The position numbers and the translations under genes are program-made. Source: Thermoanaerobacter wiegelii Rt8.B1 (GTDB taxonomy: Bacteria > Bacillota > Thermoanaerobacteria > Thermoanaerobacterales > Thermoanaerobacteraceae). Taken from it: DNA of 64,000 nt. The notes under the pieces were generated by a model. It was not told the origin of the DNA and did no database searches. It was given only the letters and a program-made list of their open reading frames with translations. This document shows positions 44,743-54,481 of the stretch, in pieces. The stretch's first letter is position 1, and each line of letters starts with the position of its first letter. The stretch is from contig NC_015958.1 in assembly GCF_000147695.2 (NCBI RefSeq), positions 1,728,001 to 1,792,000 of the forward strand, in the 5' to 3' direction.

Positions 44743-45246
44743 TTAATTTCCATTGTCGGATCCACCTTGTCCTCCCCTATGATTTACCTTATAAATGTAG
44801 TAAGCTGTAGCAAATAAAAGCCCTGCGATAATAGGTTCTACATCTACATACGTTCCATTTACATCAAAACCTATTACCTCTCCACCCATTCTTCCAGATA
44901 TCTTTCCATTGTCAAAAGTCAATTTTACATCAAAACCTATTATATTTCCCCCACACCTTCCATGTATTTCTTTATCGCTAACTCTCAAACTAAGGTCATT
45001 GCCATCAATAGCTCCTCCCAATCTCAGAGAGACAAAGTCTTTTCCAATAGCCCCAGAAATACTCCTTCCTATAATAACACCCCCTATCCTCCCTTCAATT
45101 GTCCCTATCTCAAAAGAATATTTTATATCAAGGTCTGCTCCCAAAAGTGTTCCTCCAATTCGACCAGCTATTCTCCCATTATCTATACTAGCATGAACAT
45201 CATAACCGGATATAAAGCCTCCAATTCTTCCTTCAACCTTGCCCAT
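44743..45246 (-). CDS. GRIGG-repeat protein with C-terminal membrane helix
   Basis: 167 aa built almost wholly of about six tandem repeats of 22-24 residues, each with a core like (V/I)xGRIGGxIxGxD: VEGRIGGFISGYDVH, IAGRIGGTLLGADLD, IEGRIGGVIIGRSIS, VSLRLGGAIDGNDLS, IHGRCGGNIIGFDVK, ISGRMGGEVIGFDVN. The alternating hydrophobic/Gly pattern suggests a beta-solenoid or similar. A final helix (EPIIAGLLFATAYYIYK) and a Gly/Asn-rich tail follow. No signal peptide. I know no named family. ATG 45246 has an AAGGAGG-type site. Confidence 0.75.
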   Translation of the reverse strand: MGKVEGRIGGFISGYDVHASIDNGRIAGRIGGTLLGADLDIKYSFEIGTIEGRIGGVIIGRSISGAIGKDFVSLRLGGAIDGNDLSLRVSDKEIHGRCGGNIIGFDVKLTFDNGKISGRMGGEVIGFDVNGTYVDVEPIIAGLLFATAYYIYKVNHRGGQGGSDNGN

Positions 45247-45357
45247 ACTTTTACCCTCCTTTTATTCAGCTTTATTTTTACATACCCATAAATTTTTGTC
45301 AATCTTTTTGGAATTTTTACTTTATGGGATATAATATAAAGAGGAGGTGCAAAAGTT

Positions 45358-45855
45358 ATGGAGGCATTAGAGGCTTTAAAAAAGAGAAGAAGTATAAGGA
45401 AATACATAGATAAACCTATTCCAAAAGAAATATTAGAAGACATAATAGACTGCGCAAGGCTTGCTCCCAGTGGAAATAACGCACAGCCTTGGCATTTCGT
45501 CGTTATAACAGACAAAGAAAGACTTAAATTCATAGCAGAAAAAGCTACATATGGGAAATTTATTAAAGATGCAGGAGCTTGTGTCATCGTCTACTGCGAT
45601 AAAAATAACAGACATCACTTAGAAGATGGTTCAGCAGCAACAGAAAATATATTACTCGCAGCTACTGCCTACGGCATAGGTTCCTGTTGGGTAGCTGGGT
45701 ATAACAGAACCTATGAAAAAGAAATAAACGAATACCTCAACATTCCTGACAACTTAAGAATGATTTCTATTATATCATTAGGATATCCCGCAGAAGAGCC
45801 ACAACCAAAATATAAAAAAGCTTTATCTGAAGTTTTACATTGGGAAAAATTTTAA
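45358..45855 (+). CDS. Nitroreductase-family flavoprotein, short type
   Basis: 165 aa. LKKRRSIRKYIDKPIPKEIL, ARLAPSGNNAQPWHFVVI (FMN site), NILLAATAYGIGSCWVAGY and SIISLGYPAEEPQPK are the family pattern. These FMN enzymes reduce nitroaromatics, quinones or other acceptors with NAD(P)H. ATG 45358 follows GAGGAGG. Its stop abuts the next gene's upstream in-frame ATG at 45856, so it is co-transcribed with pepT. Confidence 0.93.
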   Translation: MEALEALKKRRSIRKYIDKPIPKEILEDIIDCARLAPSGNNAQPWHFVVITDKERLKFIAEKATYGKFIKDAGACVIVYCDKNNRHHLEDGSAATENILLAATAYGIGSCWVAGYNRTYEKEINEYLNIPDNLRMISIISLGYPAEEPQPKYKKALSEVLHWEKF

Positions 45856-45873
45856 ATGAAAGAGGGTTATAAT

Positions 45874-47100
45874 ATGTCAAAAGTAGTGGAGAGATTTTTA
45901 AAATATGTAAAATATCATACAACATCGGATGAAAACTCAACAACTTATCCCAGCACTGAGGGACAAGTAATATTTGCAAAAGAATTAGCAAATGAGCTTG
46001 AAGAAATAGGCCTTAAAGAGGTAAATGTAGATGAAAACGGTTATGTTACGGCTTTACTTCCTTCAAATACTGACAAAAAACTCCCTACAATAGGATTTAT
46101 AGCTCATATGGACACAAGTCCTGACATGTGCGGCAAAGACGTAAAGCCTCAGATAATAGAAAATTATGATGGCAAAGATATAATCTTAAACAAAGAAAAA
46201 AACATAGTATTATCTCCTACTGAATTTCCAGAGCTTAAAAATTACATAGGAAAAACTTTAATCACCACAGACGGAACAACTCTTTTGGGAGCTGATGATA
46301 AAGCAGGAATTGCAGAAATAATAACAGCTATGGAATATTTAATAAATCATCCTGAAATAAAGCATGGCAATATAAAAGTAGCCTTCACACCTGATGAAGA
46401 AATTGGTAGGGGTGTAGACAAATTTGATGTAAAAAAATTTAATTGTGATTTTGCTTATACTGTAGATGGCGGTGGAATTGGAGAAATAGAATACGAAAAT
46501 TTCAATGCTGCCAGTGCTAAAATCAAAATTAATGGCAGAAATGTGCATCCTGGAACAGCAAAAGGCAAGATGAAAAACTCCATTTTGATTGGAATAGAAC
46601 TCCAAAATATGTTACCTGAACATGAAACTCCTGCCCATACTGAAGGATATGAAGGTTTTTATCATTTGAACAATTTTGAAGGCAATGTAGAACAAACTAA
46701 AATGTATTATATTATCAGAGATTTTAATAAGCAAACTTTTTTAGATAAAAAAGAATACCTAAAAAGCATTGTAGAAACATTAAATAAAAAATATGGTGAA
46801 GGCACACTAGAGCTTGAACTTAAAGACCAGTATTACAATATGAGAGAAATAATTGAAAAGCATATGCACATAGTCGATACAGCATTAGAAGCAATGAAAT
46901 TAGTAGGAGTGGAACCTAAAATAGTGCCTATAAGAGGAGGCACTGATGGAGCAAGATTAAGCTATATGGGGCTTCCAACACCTAATTTATTCACAGGAGG
47001 GCATAATTTTCACGGTAAATATGAATTTATACCGACATATGCAATGGAAAAAGCAGTCGAAGTAATAATAAAAATAATTGAGCTTTACGCAGAAAAATAA
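45874..47100 (+). CDS. pepT: Peptidase T (tripeptide aminopeptidase)
   Basis: 408 aa from ATG 45874 (GAGGG site upstream). M20-family zinc ligands are in [29 protein letters not shown] and [14 protein letters not shown], plus [20 protein letters not shown] and [11 protein letters not shown]. Cytosolic release of N-terminal residues from tripeptides. The second gene of a nitroreductase-pepT unit, followed by a terminator. Confidence 0.96.
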   Translation: MSKVVERFLKYVKYHTTSDENSTTYPSTEGQVIFAKELANELEEIGLKEVNVDENGYVTALLPSNTDKKLPTIGFIAHMDTSPDMCGKDVKPQIIENYDGKDIILNKEKNIVLSPTEFPELKNYIGKTLITTDGTTLLGADDKAGIAEIITAMEYLINHPEIKHGNIKVAFTPDEEIGRGVDKFDVKKFNCDFAYTVDGGGIGEIEYENFNAASAKIKINGRNVHPGTAKGKMKNSILIGIELQNMLPEHETPAHTEGYEGFYHLNNFEGNVEQTKMYYIIRDFNKQTFLDKKEYLKSIVETLNKKYGEGTLELELKDQYYNMREIIEKHMHIVDTALEAMKLVGVEPKIVPIRGGTDGARLSYMGLPTPNLFTGGHNFHGKYEFIPTYAMEKAVEVIIKIIELYAEK

Positions 47101-47124
47101 GGGATAGCGATGGAGCTATCCCTT
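47099..47124. terminator. Terminator between pepT and the convergent hydrolase gene
   Basis: AAGGGATAGC (47099-47108) and GCTATCCCTT (47115-47124) form a perfect stem that overlaps the stop codons of both genes. Confidence 0.82.
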
Positions 47125-47895
47125 TAACAATTCCCTTTTGAAAAACTCTACTGACTCCTCAATCGCCTTTTTCTCCCATTCTAAACTCTTAAAAGTATGG
47201 TCTGCATTTTCGATTGTCACTCTTGTAGCGTTATCCCCATAAACCTCTTTTAAGATTCTATCAGAAACTTTATATTCAACCGCTTCATCATTTGTCCCAT
47301 GAACTATAAGCACTTTTTTATCGTATCCTTTTGACAGCTCAAATATATTTAATTTTGAAATATCCTCAACAAAATCTTTACTCAGTTTATGTCCTCCTAT
47401 GTCTACAAAGCCCAATTGTTCCATAATAGCTCCGTATTGCTTTACACTTTCGTTCATTATAAGCTCAGGCATATTAAAAGCTGGAGCCCATAGCACCAAC
47501 GCCTTTATTTCATCTTTATATTCCCTTGCTACAATCCCTGCAATAGCTCCTCCCATACTCAAACCAAGTAGTCCTATTCTCTCAGGGTCAGTCGTAGGTT
47601 GCTCTTTCACAAACTTTAAAATTTGTCTTGCATCTTCCAATTCACTGCTAAATGTCATTTCACTAAAGTCCCCATCACTTTCTCCAGAACCATAAAAGTC
47701 AAACCTTACACTCCCAATACCTACTTTTTCTAAAGCTCTTGACATCTTCACAAAAATAAAGTGAGACTCTACTTTATTGCCTGTAAAACCGTGAAACATT
47801 ATTACCATAGGCACTTTACCCTTAACATCATCAGGCAAATGCATCATTCCTCTTAAAGTTTTGCCGTTATATGTAATTTCAACAGCCTTTTGCAT
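47116..47895 (-). CDS. Alpha/beta hydrolase, esterase/feruloyl-esterase-like
   Basis: 259 aa from ATG 47895 with GGAGGTG upstream; earlier in-frame codons are before that site. MFHGFTGNKVESHFIFV, nucleophile GLLGLSMGGAIAG, acid in HGTNDEAVE and histidine in ENADHTF complete the triad. The lid segment between strands 6 and 7 (MNESVKQYGAIMEQLG) resembles cinnamoyl esterases such as Est1E. Cytosolic (no signal peptide). Natural substrate unknown. Confidence 0.88.
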   Translation of the reverse strand: MQKAVEITYNGKTLRGMMHLPDDVKGKVPMVIMFHGFTGNKVESHFIFVKMSRALEKVGIGSVRFDFYGSGESDGDFSEMTFSSELEDARQILKFVKEQPTTDPERIGLLGLSMGGAIAGIVAREYKDEIKALVLWAPAFNMPELIMNESVKQYGAIMEQLGFVDIGGHKLSKDFVEDISKLNIFELSKGYDKKVLIVHGTNDEAVEYKVSDRILKEVYGDNATRVTIENADHTFKSLEWEKKAIEESVEFFKRELLKG

Positions 47896-47967
47896 AATAA
47901 CACCTCCAAATATTTCATAATTCAATTATACTACAGTCAAGAAAACTTTTCCACATAGACAGATTTT

Positions 47968-48906
47968 TTATCTATCAAAAATTGAAGTTTGCCAAACAGC
48001 ACAAGATTTAACTTCCCTTTCTTTTATTACATCCTCTTCTGTCAATTTGCTACACAACAAAGGAAAATTTACATTGTACTGCTTTGTATTTCTTTTTATA
48101 GTACTGATACTACTGTTTGCGTAGCAATAAATACAGCCATGTAGACAAGTATCATAGGCACCAATATCTATACTTTCATCACAACCACAAAACTTCCTTT
48201 GATTCTTATCCTTTCCTATATTGAGTTTTTTACCTGAAAGCTCTTCTATTAAAGTTTTATCTATACATCTCGCATGCTCTATACCATATGGCGATAAATC
48301 CAATTCTTCTGCACAAGTCTCAAGTTTAATTGTGTGCTCTTTCGCTATTTCATAAAATCTATATGCAATTTCTAACTTCTGTTCCTTGTTTATCTCATAA
48401 GCCCCTATTTTTTCTAAAGTCTTGTAAACTTTAGGATAAAGAGTCACAAAACTGATTATACATTTTGATGTATATCCATAAAGTTCAGACATTATTTCCT
48501 TAAAGCTTTTTACATGGTATTCTATATCAAATTCGGGAGTTAAAATAATAGGGTCATAACGCCAAATTACCCTCTCTTTCCCTATTTTGCTAGACAGCTT
48601 TTTAAAAACTTCAATTATATGTGATTTTTCTGGCACATTCCTCTCTATTCTTTTATCATAGGGATTTAAAGTAAATAAAAAATAATAAGCATAGTCCTCT
48701 ATCAAATGCAATTTCGTTATCATTTTTTCTGGATTTTTTGTCCAAAACACAATGCCATCTACTGCATCTTTCTTTAAAGAAACTTTACTGACTTGATGAA
48801 AATTAAAAGGATTCCTCACCAAAACATAGCCTTCCTCAATTCTTTTAAAAAACCAATCGCTGTAAAAAGCCGGAATATCCGTTCTCCTGCTTGCACTTAT
48901 TATCAT
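47968..48906 (-). CDS. DUF1848 family protein with cysteine cluster
   Basis: 312 aa. MIISASRRTDIPAFYSDWFF at the start and VFWTKNPEKM, WRYDPIILTP are DUF1848 hallmarks. The C-terminus has a cysteine-rich motif (CGCDESIDIGAYDTC...HGCIYCYA) that could bind an Fe-S cluster, reminiscent of radical SAM-related folds. The biochemical function is not known to me. It lies downstream of cimA but separated by a terminator. Confidence 0.88.
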   Translation of the reverse strand: MIISASRRTDIPAFYSDWFFKRIEEGYVLVRNPFNFHQVSKVSLKKDAVDGIVFWTKNPEKMITKLHLIEDYAYYFLFTLNPYDKRIERNVPEKSHIIEVFKKLSSKIGKERVIWRYDPIILTPEFDIEYHVKSFKEIMSELYGYTSKCIISFVTLYPKVYKTLEKIGAYEINKEQKLEIAYRFYEIAKEHTIKLETCAEELDLSPYGIEHARCIDKTLIEELSGKKLNIGKDKNQRKFCGCDESIDIGAYDTCLHGCIYCYANSSISTIKRNTKQYNVNFPLLCSKLTEEDVIKEREVKSCAVWQTSIFDR

Positions 48907-48929
48907 TCAAATTTCTCCTTTCAAAAAAA

Positions 48930-48987
48930 GAGAAATTGACATGTTCATTTTTACTTTAACATCAATGACAATTCATGTCAATTTCTC
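48930..48987 (-). terminator. Long inverted repeat acting as terminator of cimA
   Basis: GAGAAATTGACATG (48930-48943) and CATGTCAATTTCTC (48974-48987) are perfect 14-bp arms around a 30-nt loop, followed on the minus strand by T7. Confidence 0.8.
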
Positions 48988-48997
48988 CGCTTTTGAA

Positions 48998-50560
48998 TTA
49001 ACTTTCTTTGTTAAGTTTGTACTCTATTGAATCAACAAGGGCTCTCCAACTGGCCTCAATAATATCTGTAGAAACCCCAATTGTGCTCCATGAATCTTTT
49101 CCGTCTGTCGACTCTATTATAACTCTAACTTTAGCAGCAGTTGCAGAATTAGAATCCAAAACCCTCACTTTATAATCTGTCAACCTCATTTCTTTTATCT
49201 GTGGGTAAAATCTCTCCAGTACTCTTCTTACAGCATTATCAAGAGCATGTACTGGCCCATCTCCCTCAGCTGCAGCTATCTCCTCTATACTATCGACTTC
49301 CACTTTTATAAGTGCTGAAGAATTAACACTATTTACAGAAGGCTCATTTACAATAACTTTAAACTCTTTTAAATTAAATGCTGGTTTATATTTTCCAAGA
49401 ACCTTTCTTATCAAAAGTTCTAAAGAACCTCCTGCATTTTCATATTGATACCCTAAATACTCCATTTCTTTTAATTTATCTAAAATTAACTTTGTTTCAG
49501 GAGAATTCTTTGTAATAGTTGGATCTATTTCATTTATGGCATTTAGCACTGTTCCTCTGCCTGCAACTTCAGAAATCAAAAAGGTCCTACTATTTCCCAC
49601 TAAAGAAGGGTCAATCAGTTCATAAGAATAAGTATTTTTATTTACAGCATCAGCATGCATCCCCGCTTTGTGGGAAAAAGCATTTTTCCCAACATAAGGC
49701 GCCCTTTCATCGTAAGTGACATTTGCAATTTCACTTACAAATCTGGCTAAATGAGTCAATTGTTTTAGATTTTCATCAGGCACACATTTATATCCCATAA
49801 GTAATTGCAAATTCGGTATCAAGGTACATAAATTCGCATTGCCACATCTTTCACCATAACCGTTTATTGTACCTTGTACTTGTATTGCCCCTGCTTGTAC
49901 TGCCATTATAGAATCTGCGACAGCCATTCCGTTATCATTATGACAGTGTATTCCTACTTCTGTATTAAATTTATCCACAACAGTTTTTGTTATTTCATAA
50001 ACCTCCATAGGAAAAGCTCCGCCTTTTGTATCGCACAAGCATACACTGTCTGCTCCCGCCTCTAATGCTACTTCTAATGTCTTTAAAGCATACTCTGGAT
50101 TTTGTTTGTAACCATCAAAAAAATGCTCTGCATCAAATATAACTGACTTACCTTTGTCTTTAAAAAACTTTACTGTATCATAAATCATTTTTAAGTTTTC
50201 TTCTAAAGTAGTTTTCAAAATTTCTATAACTTGAAAATCCCATGACTTGCCAAAGATAGTTACTACCTCTGTGCCAGCATTTAAGAGTGAAATTACATTA
50301 GCATCTTCTTCGGTAGTTGTATTTGCTCTTCTTGTGCTACCAAAAGCAATTAATTTAGCATTTTTTAATTTAATATTCTTAACTTTTTCAAAAAATTCAA
50401 TATCTTTAGGATTAGACCCAGGATTACCTGCCTCAATATAGGCCACACCAAACTCATCAAGCGCTTTAACTATTTTTAATTTATCTTCCACAGTAAAAGA
50501 TATACCTTGTCCTTGAACTCCGTCTCTTAATGTTGTATCGTATATGCGTAGGTTCTTCAC
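48998..50560 (-). CDS. cimA: (R)-citramalate synthase, CimA type
   Basis: 520 aa. LRIYDTTLRDGVQGQGISFT, the HCHNDNGMAVADS metal motif and GTINGYGERCGNANL place it in the alpha-isopropylmalate/homocitrate synthase family. DAEHFFDGYKQNPEYALKTL and the length fit citramalate synthases, which condense pyruvate with acetyl-CoA to start an isoleucine pathway that bypasses threonine. A C-terminal LeuA-type regulatory domain (about residues 390-520) allows isoleucine feedback. No leu or ilv genes adjoin it. Confidence 0.93.
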   Translation of the reverse strand: MKNLRIYDTTLRDGVQGQGISFTVEDKLKIVKALDEFGVAYIEAGNPGSNPKDIEFFEKVKNIKLKNAKLIAFGSTRRANTTTEEDANVISLLNAGTEVVTIFGKSWDFQVIEILKTTLEENLKMIYDTVKFFKDKGKSVIFDAEHFFDGYKQNPEYALKTLEVALEAGADSVCLCDTKGGAFPMEVYEITKTVVDKFNTEVGIHCHNDNGMAVADSIMAVQAGAIQVQGTINGYGERCGNANLCTLIPNLQLLMGYKCVPDENLKQLTHLARFVSEIANVTYDERAPYVGKNAFSHKAGMHADAVNKNTYSYELIDPSLVGNSRTFLISEVAGRGTVLNAINEIDPTITKNSPETKLILDKLKEMEYLGYQYENAGGSLELLIRKVLGKYKPAFNLKEFKVIVNEPSVNSVNSSALIKVEVDSIEEIAAAEGDGPVHALDNAVRRVLERFYPQIKEMRLTDYKVRVLDSNSATAAKVRVIIESTDGKDSWSTIGVSTDIIEASWRALVDSIEYKLNKES

Positions 50561-50662
50561 AATGCATCCCCCTTTATACCTTTTCTATGTATAGTACATA
50601 TTTTATCAAATTGAACTGATAAAGTGAAGAAAATTTATTTTTAATTCTTAAAATAAAATAAT

Positions 50663-50696
50663 AAAGCTTCCTGACCGACTAAATTCAGGAAGCTTT
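50663..50696 (-). terminator. Terminator of the opuC operon
   Basis: AAAGCTTCCTGA (50663-50674) and TCAGGAAGCTTT (50685-50696) form a 12-bp perfect stem ending in a T-rich run on the minus strand. Confidence 0.92.
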
Positions 50697-50708
50697 ACAT
50701 TTCTGCTG

Positions 50709-51623
<915 letters not shown>

Positions 51624-51642
51624 TTAAAATCTCCTCCTTTTT

Positions 51643-52281
51643 CTATTTTATTCCCTTTGGAGTTACTATTTTTTCTACTAAAAGTAAAATATAGTCTATC
51701 AATAGTGCCAAAATCATTGCTGGTATTGCACCTGCTAGTATCATCTGGTTATTCACCATAGATATCCCCCTGTAAATCAATTGACCTAAACCACCGGCTC
51801 CAATCAACGCCGCCAAAGTAGTAAATCCAACGGCTGTCACAGCTGCTATTCGAATACCTGCCATTATAACAGGTAAAGCCAATGGCAGTTGCACCATCCT
51901 CATTAATTGTATCTCCGTCATTCCCATACCTTTACCTGCTTCGAGAATAGCTTTATCTATATTGACAAGACCGGTATAGGTATTTTTTATAATTGGTAGT
52001 AGTGTATACATAACTATCATAACTATTGAAGGAGTTGAACCTATACCTAAAAAAGGCACCAAAAATCCCAACAAAGCTAAACTTGGAATTGCTTGTACAG
52101 CATTGGCTAATCCAATGACAAATGAAGAAGTTGAAGGAAATTTTGCAATCAAGATACCTAATGGTACTCCTATAGCTATAGCTATAATCAGAGCCATAAC
52201 AGATAATTGAATATGCTGAGTTGTTAAAATTAAAATATCGTCAGCTCTATCTTTCATAAAATTTATATATTCTGCCAACAC
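51643..52281 (-). CDS. opuCB: Osmoprotectant ABC transporter permease (OpuCB-type)
   Basis: 212 aa, about five membrane segments. The cytoplasmic EAA loop is EAGKGMGMTEIQLMRMVQLP. It forms the channel with the OpuCA ATPase. GTG 52281 is preceded by AAGGAGG. Only one permease gene is present, so the transporter may be a homodimer, as in several two- or three-gene OpuC/OpuB systems. Confidence 0.93.
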   Translation of the reverse strand: MLAEYINFMKDRADDILILTTQHIQLSVMALIIAIAIGVPLGILIAKFPSTSSFVIGLANAVQAIPSLALLGFLVPFLGIGSTPSIVMIVMYTLLPIIKNTYTGLVNIDKAILEAGKGMGMTEIQLMRMVQLPLALPVIMAGIRIAAVTAVGFTTLAALIGAGGLGQLIYRGISMVNNQMILAGAIPAMILALLIDYILLLVEKIVTPKGIK

Positions 52282-52300
52282 TATTTAAAAGTCCTCCTTC

Positions 52301-53413
52301 CTATTCTGCATAATTTGCACCTAAATAATTTACCAGGGCACTTCGCGTGATCAAGCCTTGGAGCAAATTATTTTCATTCACTACTGGTACATAACCTATA
52401 TTTTTTTGCGCCATTAATTTAAGAACATCTAAAATTGAATCATCAGGTTTGACTGTATAAACATTTCGAGTATAAATCTCTTCTATCCGTTTTGCAGTGT
52501 TTTTATTAGCCCTTATATCCTCCGCTGTTACTATGCCTAAAAGTTGATTTTCTTTATTAACCACTAAAATACTGTCAACACCACTATTACTCATAATTTC
52601 TATCGCTTGTGCAAGAGTTCTGGAAGGAAGAGCCTTTATTGGATTGGTAATCATAATATCTTTTGCTAAAACATGCTCTGGTTGTATCCACATTCGTTTT
52701 TTCCCTATAAAATTCTCCACAAATTCATCTGCTGGATTTTTCAATATTTCTTCGGGAGTATCAAATTGCACTACTTTTCCATCTTTCATTATACAGATCC
52801 TGTCACCTAATTTTAACGCCTCATCCATGTCGTGAGTTACAAATACAATGGTCTTTTGCAACTTTTGCTGCAATTCAAAAAGTTCTTCTTGTAACTGAGA
52901 CCTTGTAATAGGGTCCAGGGCACTAAAAGGTTCATCCATTAAAATGATGTCTGGATCTGCAGCCAAAGCCCGTGCAACTCCTATCCTCTGTTGTTGCCCA
53001 CCAGATAATTCTTTTGGATATCTGTTCATATACTCTTCTGGAGGCATTCCTACAAGATGCATTAATTCCTTTACTCTTTCAATTCTCTTCTTTTTTGGCC
53101 AATTTTTAAGCAAAGGAACTAATTCTATATTCTGTTCTACTGTCATGTGTGGAAGTAAACCAATTTGCTGAATCACGTATCCAATATTCCTGCGAAGTTG
53201 GATTGGGTCTATCTGAGAAATGTCTTGTCCGTTTATATATATTTTGCCAGAGGTTGGTTCAATTAAGCGATTTATCATTTTCAACGAAGTGGTTTTCCCA
53301 CAACCACTCGGTCCTATCAAAACCACCAATTCATTATCTTTTATTTCTAAATTTATTCCTTTTAATATTTCAGTTTCTCCATATGTTTTTACTATATTTT
53401 CAAATCTTATCAA
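52301..53413 (-). CDS. opuCA: Osmoprotectant ABC transporter ATPase with CBS pair (OpuCA-type)
   Basis: 370 aa. ATPase: GPSGCGKTTSLKMINRL (Walker A), ELSGGQQQRIGVARAL (signature), DIILMDEPFSALDP (Walker B). Two CBS domains follow from about residue 250 (IMSNSGVDSILVVNKENQLL and KNIGYVPVVNENNLLQGLIT). In Gram-positive OpuCA the CBS pair binds c-di-AMP and inhibits uptake. TTG 53413 is preferred, about ten bases after AAAGGAGG; GTG 53422 is too close to that site. First gene of opuCABC. Confidence 0.93.
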   Translation of the reverse strand: MIRFENIVKTYGETEILKGINLEIKDNELVVLIGPSGCGKTTSLKMINRLIEPTSGKIYINGQDISQIDPIQLRRNIGYVIQQIGLLPHMTVEQNIELVPLLKNWPKKKRIERVKELMHLVGMPPEEYMNRYPKELSGGQQQRIGVARALAADPDIILMDEPFSALDPITRSQLQEELFELQQKLQKTIVFVTHDMDEALKLGDRICIMKDGKVVQFDTPEEILKNPADEFVENFIGKKRMWIQPEHVLAKDIMITNPIKALPSRTLAQAIEIMSNSGVDSILVVNKENQLLGIVTAEDIRANKNTAKRIEEIYTRNVYTVKPDDSILDVLKLMAQKNIGYVPVVNENNLLQGLITRSALVNYLGANYAE

Positions 53414-53434
53414 TGCTACCACGCCTCCTTTCTA

Positions 53435-53476
53435 AGTGACAACCTATATTATATAATAAAGTTGTCAGTATGTCAA
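53435..53476 (-). promoter_or_regulatory. opuC promoter with overlapping BusR-type bipartite operator
   Basis: Sigma-A promoter on the minus strand: TTGACA (53471-53476), 17-bp spacer, TATAAT (53448-53453). Overlaid on it are AGTGACAAC (53435-53443) and GTTGTCAGT (53461-53469), an inverted repeat with 17 bp between. The GTGACA-type half-sites at such spacing resemble the bipartite sites of BusR, whose homologue is encoded just upstream. Binding would block the promoter. Confidence 0.75.
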
Positions 53477-53498
53477 TAAAAGGGATTACAAAAAATAA

Positions 53499-53523
53499 CC
53501 TAGCAACTAATGTTGTTGCTAGG
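53499..53523 (-). terminator. Terminator of the BusR-like regulator gene
   Basis: CCTAGCAAC and GTTGCTAGG pair around a seven-base loop, followed by TTATTTTTT on the minus strand; one arm overlaps the gene's stop codon. Confidence 0.87.
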
Positions 53524-54157
53524 GAAAACTAATAACAGTATAGTTATCGACTAGAGATATACTTTTTTTGAAAGCCTCCTTACTTCCTACAAGAACTAAA
53601 TAATCTCCACCTTTAATTTGCTCATTGGGACCAGGAGAAATAATTACCTCTTCTCCTCTCCTTATAGCTATTACGGTAGCACCTGTAACATCCCAAAATT
53701 TTAACTCAGCCAAAGTCTTACCTACAGCAGTGCTTTTCTCATTGACGCGAATTTCAACAGGATTAAAGTCACTAATATTTTTTAATCTATTAGCGTATTC
53801 TATAAATTTTAGTAAAATAGTTTCCATCCTTTCATCAAGTTTTTTTCTTTCTTCAGCGATTTTAACCAATTCATTTTTTAAGACCTCTAAGGTTTGTTTT
53901 TCATTAAATTGATTTATATATCTTTGTGCCGCTTCTTTCGATTTAACAATTACTCCTTTACCTTGTTCTGAAACAACTACTCCCATGTCTTGTAAAAGGG
54001 AAATAGCACGCCGTATTGTCTCAGGTGAAACTTTGTAAAGTCCTGCAAGATTTGACCTGCCGTACAATCTCTCATCCTCATTAAACTCGCCCTCTACAAT
54101 TCTTTTAGCAATATCAAAAGCAATGTACTCATATCTAGGCCTTACGATTTCAGACAT
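53519..54157 (-). CDS. GntR-type regulator with RCK_C domain (BusR-like, probably c-di-AMP-responsive)
   Basis: 212 aa from ATG 54157 with GGAGG upstream. A winged helix (ERLYGRSNLAGLYKVSPETI, then RRAISLLQDMGVV) at residues 10-75 is followed by a coiled coil (about 95-130) and an RCK_C/TrkA_C domain (EIRVNEKSTAVGKTLAELKF, then GGDYLVLVGSKEAF). That order is BusR, which represses osmolyte importers when bound to c-di-AMP. Its position directly upstream of opuCABC and the matching operator support the same role here. Confidence 0.9.
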   Translation of the reverse strand: MSEIVRPRYEYIAFDIAKRIVEGEFNEDERLYGRSNLAGLYKVSPETIRRAISLLQDMGVVVSEQGKGVIVKSKEAAQRYINQFNEKQTLEVLKNELVKIAEERKKLDERMETILLKFIEYANRLKNISDFNPVEIRVNEKSTAVGKTLAELKFWDVTGATVIAIRRGEEVIISPGPNEQIKGGDYLVLVGSKEAFKKSISLVDNYTVISFP

Positions 54158-54481
54158 AAAAATGTGCCTCCATCTCATCTCTTAAAAATTATAGTTAATT
54201 TTAAACTTCTTGTTTTTATTTTATTCCTGCCATATTATTATACTATTTTCATTTAAAAACTCAATGAAAATTTCTCTCAGATGCTCCATACTATCATCTA
54301 ATAAGAAGCTCTTATTAACACAAGTCTTAGTTACTGTAAATTTTCCCTTTTGTGCTATAATACTATTAGCAATTAAAAAGTGGAATTTTTGAAGAATACA
54401 ATAGATAAATTTAAAAAGGAATTAATATAAAATAATGGTTGTATAAACTCCGCTAATTCCTCAGCAAACAGGAGGTGTTAC
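54158..54481. other. Intergenic region between the BusR-like and MATE genes
   Basis: This gap of 324 bp holds a plausible minus-strand promoter for the regulator (TTGAGT 54259-54264, TATAAT 54237-54242, 16-bp spacer). It also holds an open minus-strand frame of about 60 codons ending at 54221 whose translation looks protein-like (EHLREIFIEFLNENSIIIWQ) but has no good start apart from ATG 54289 near its end. The MATE ribosome site CAGGAGGTG ends the region. Confidence 0.4.
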
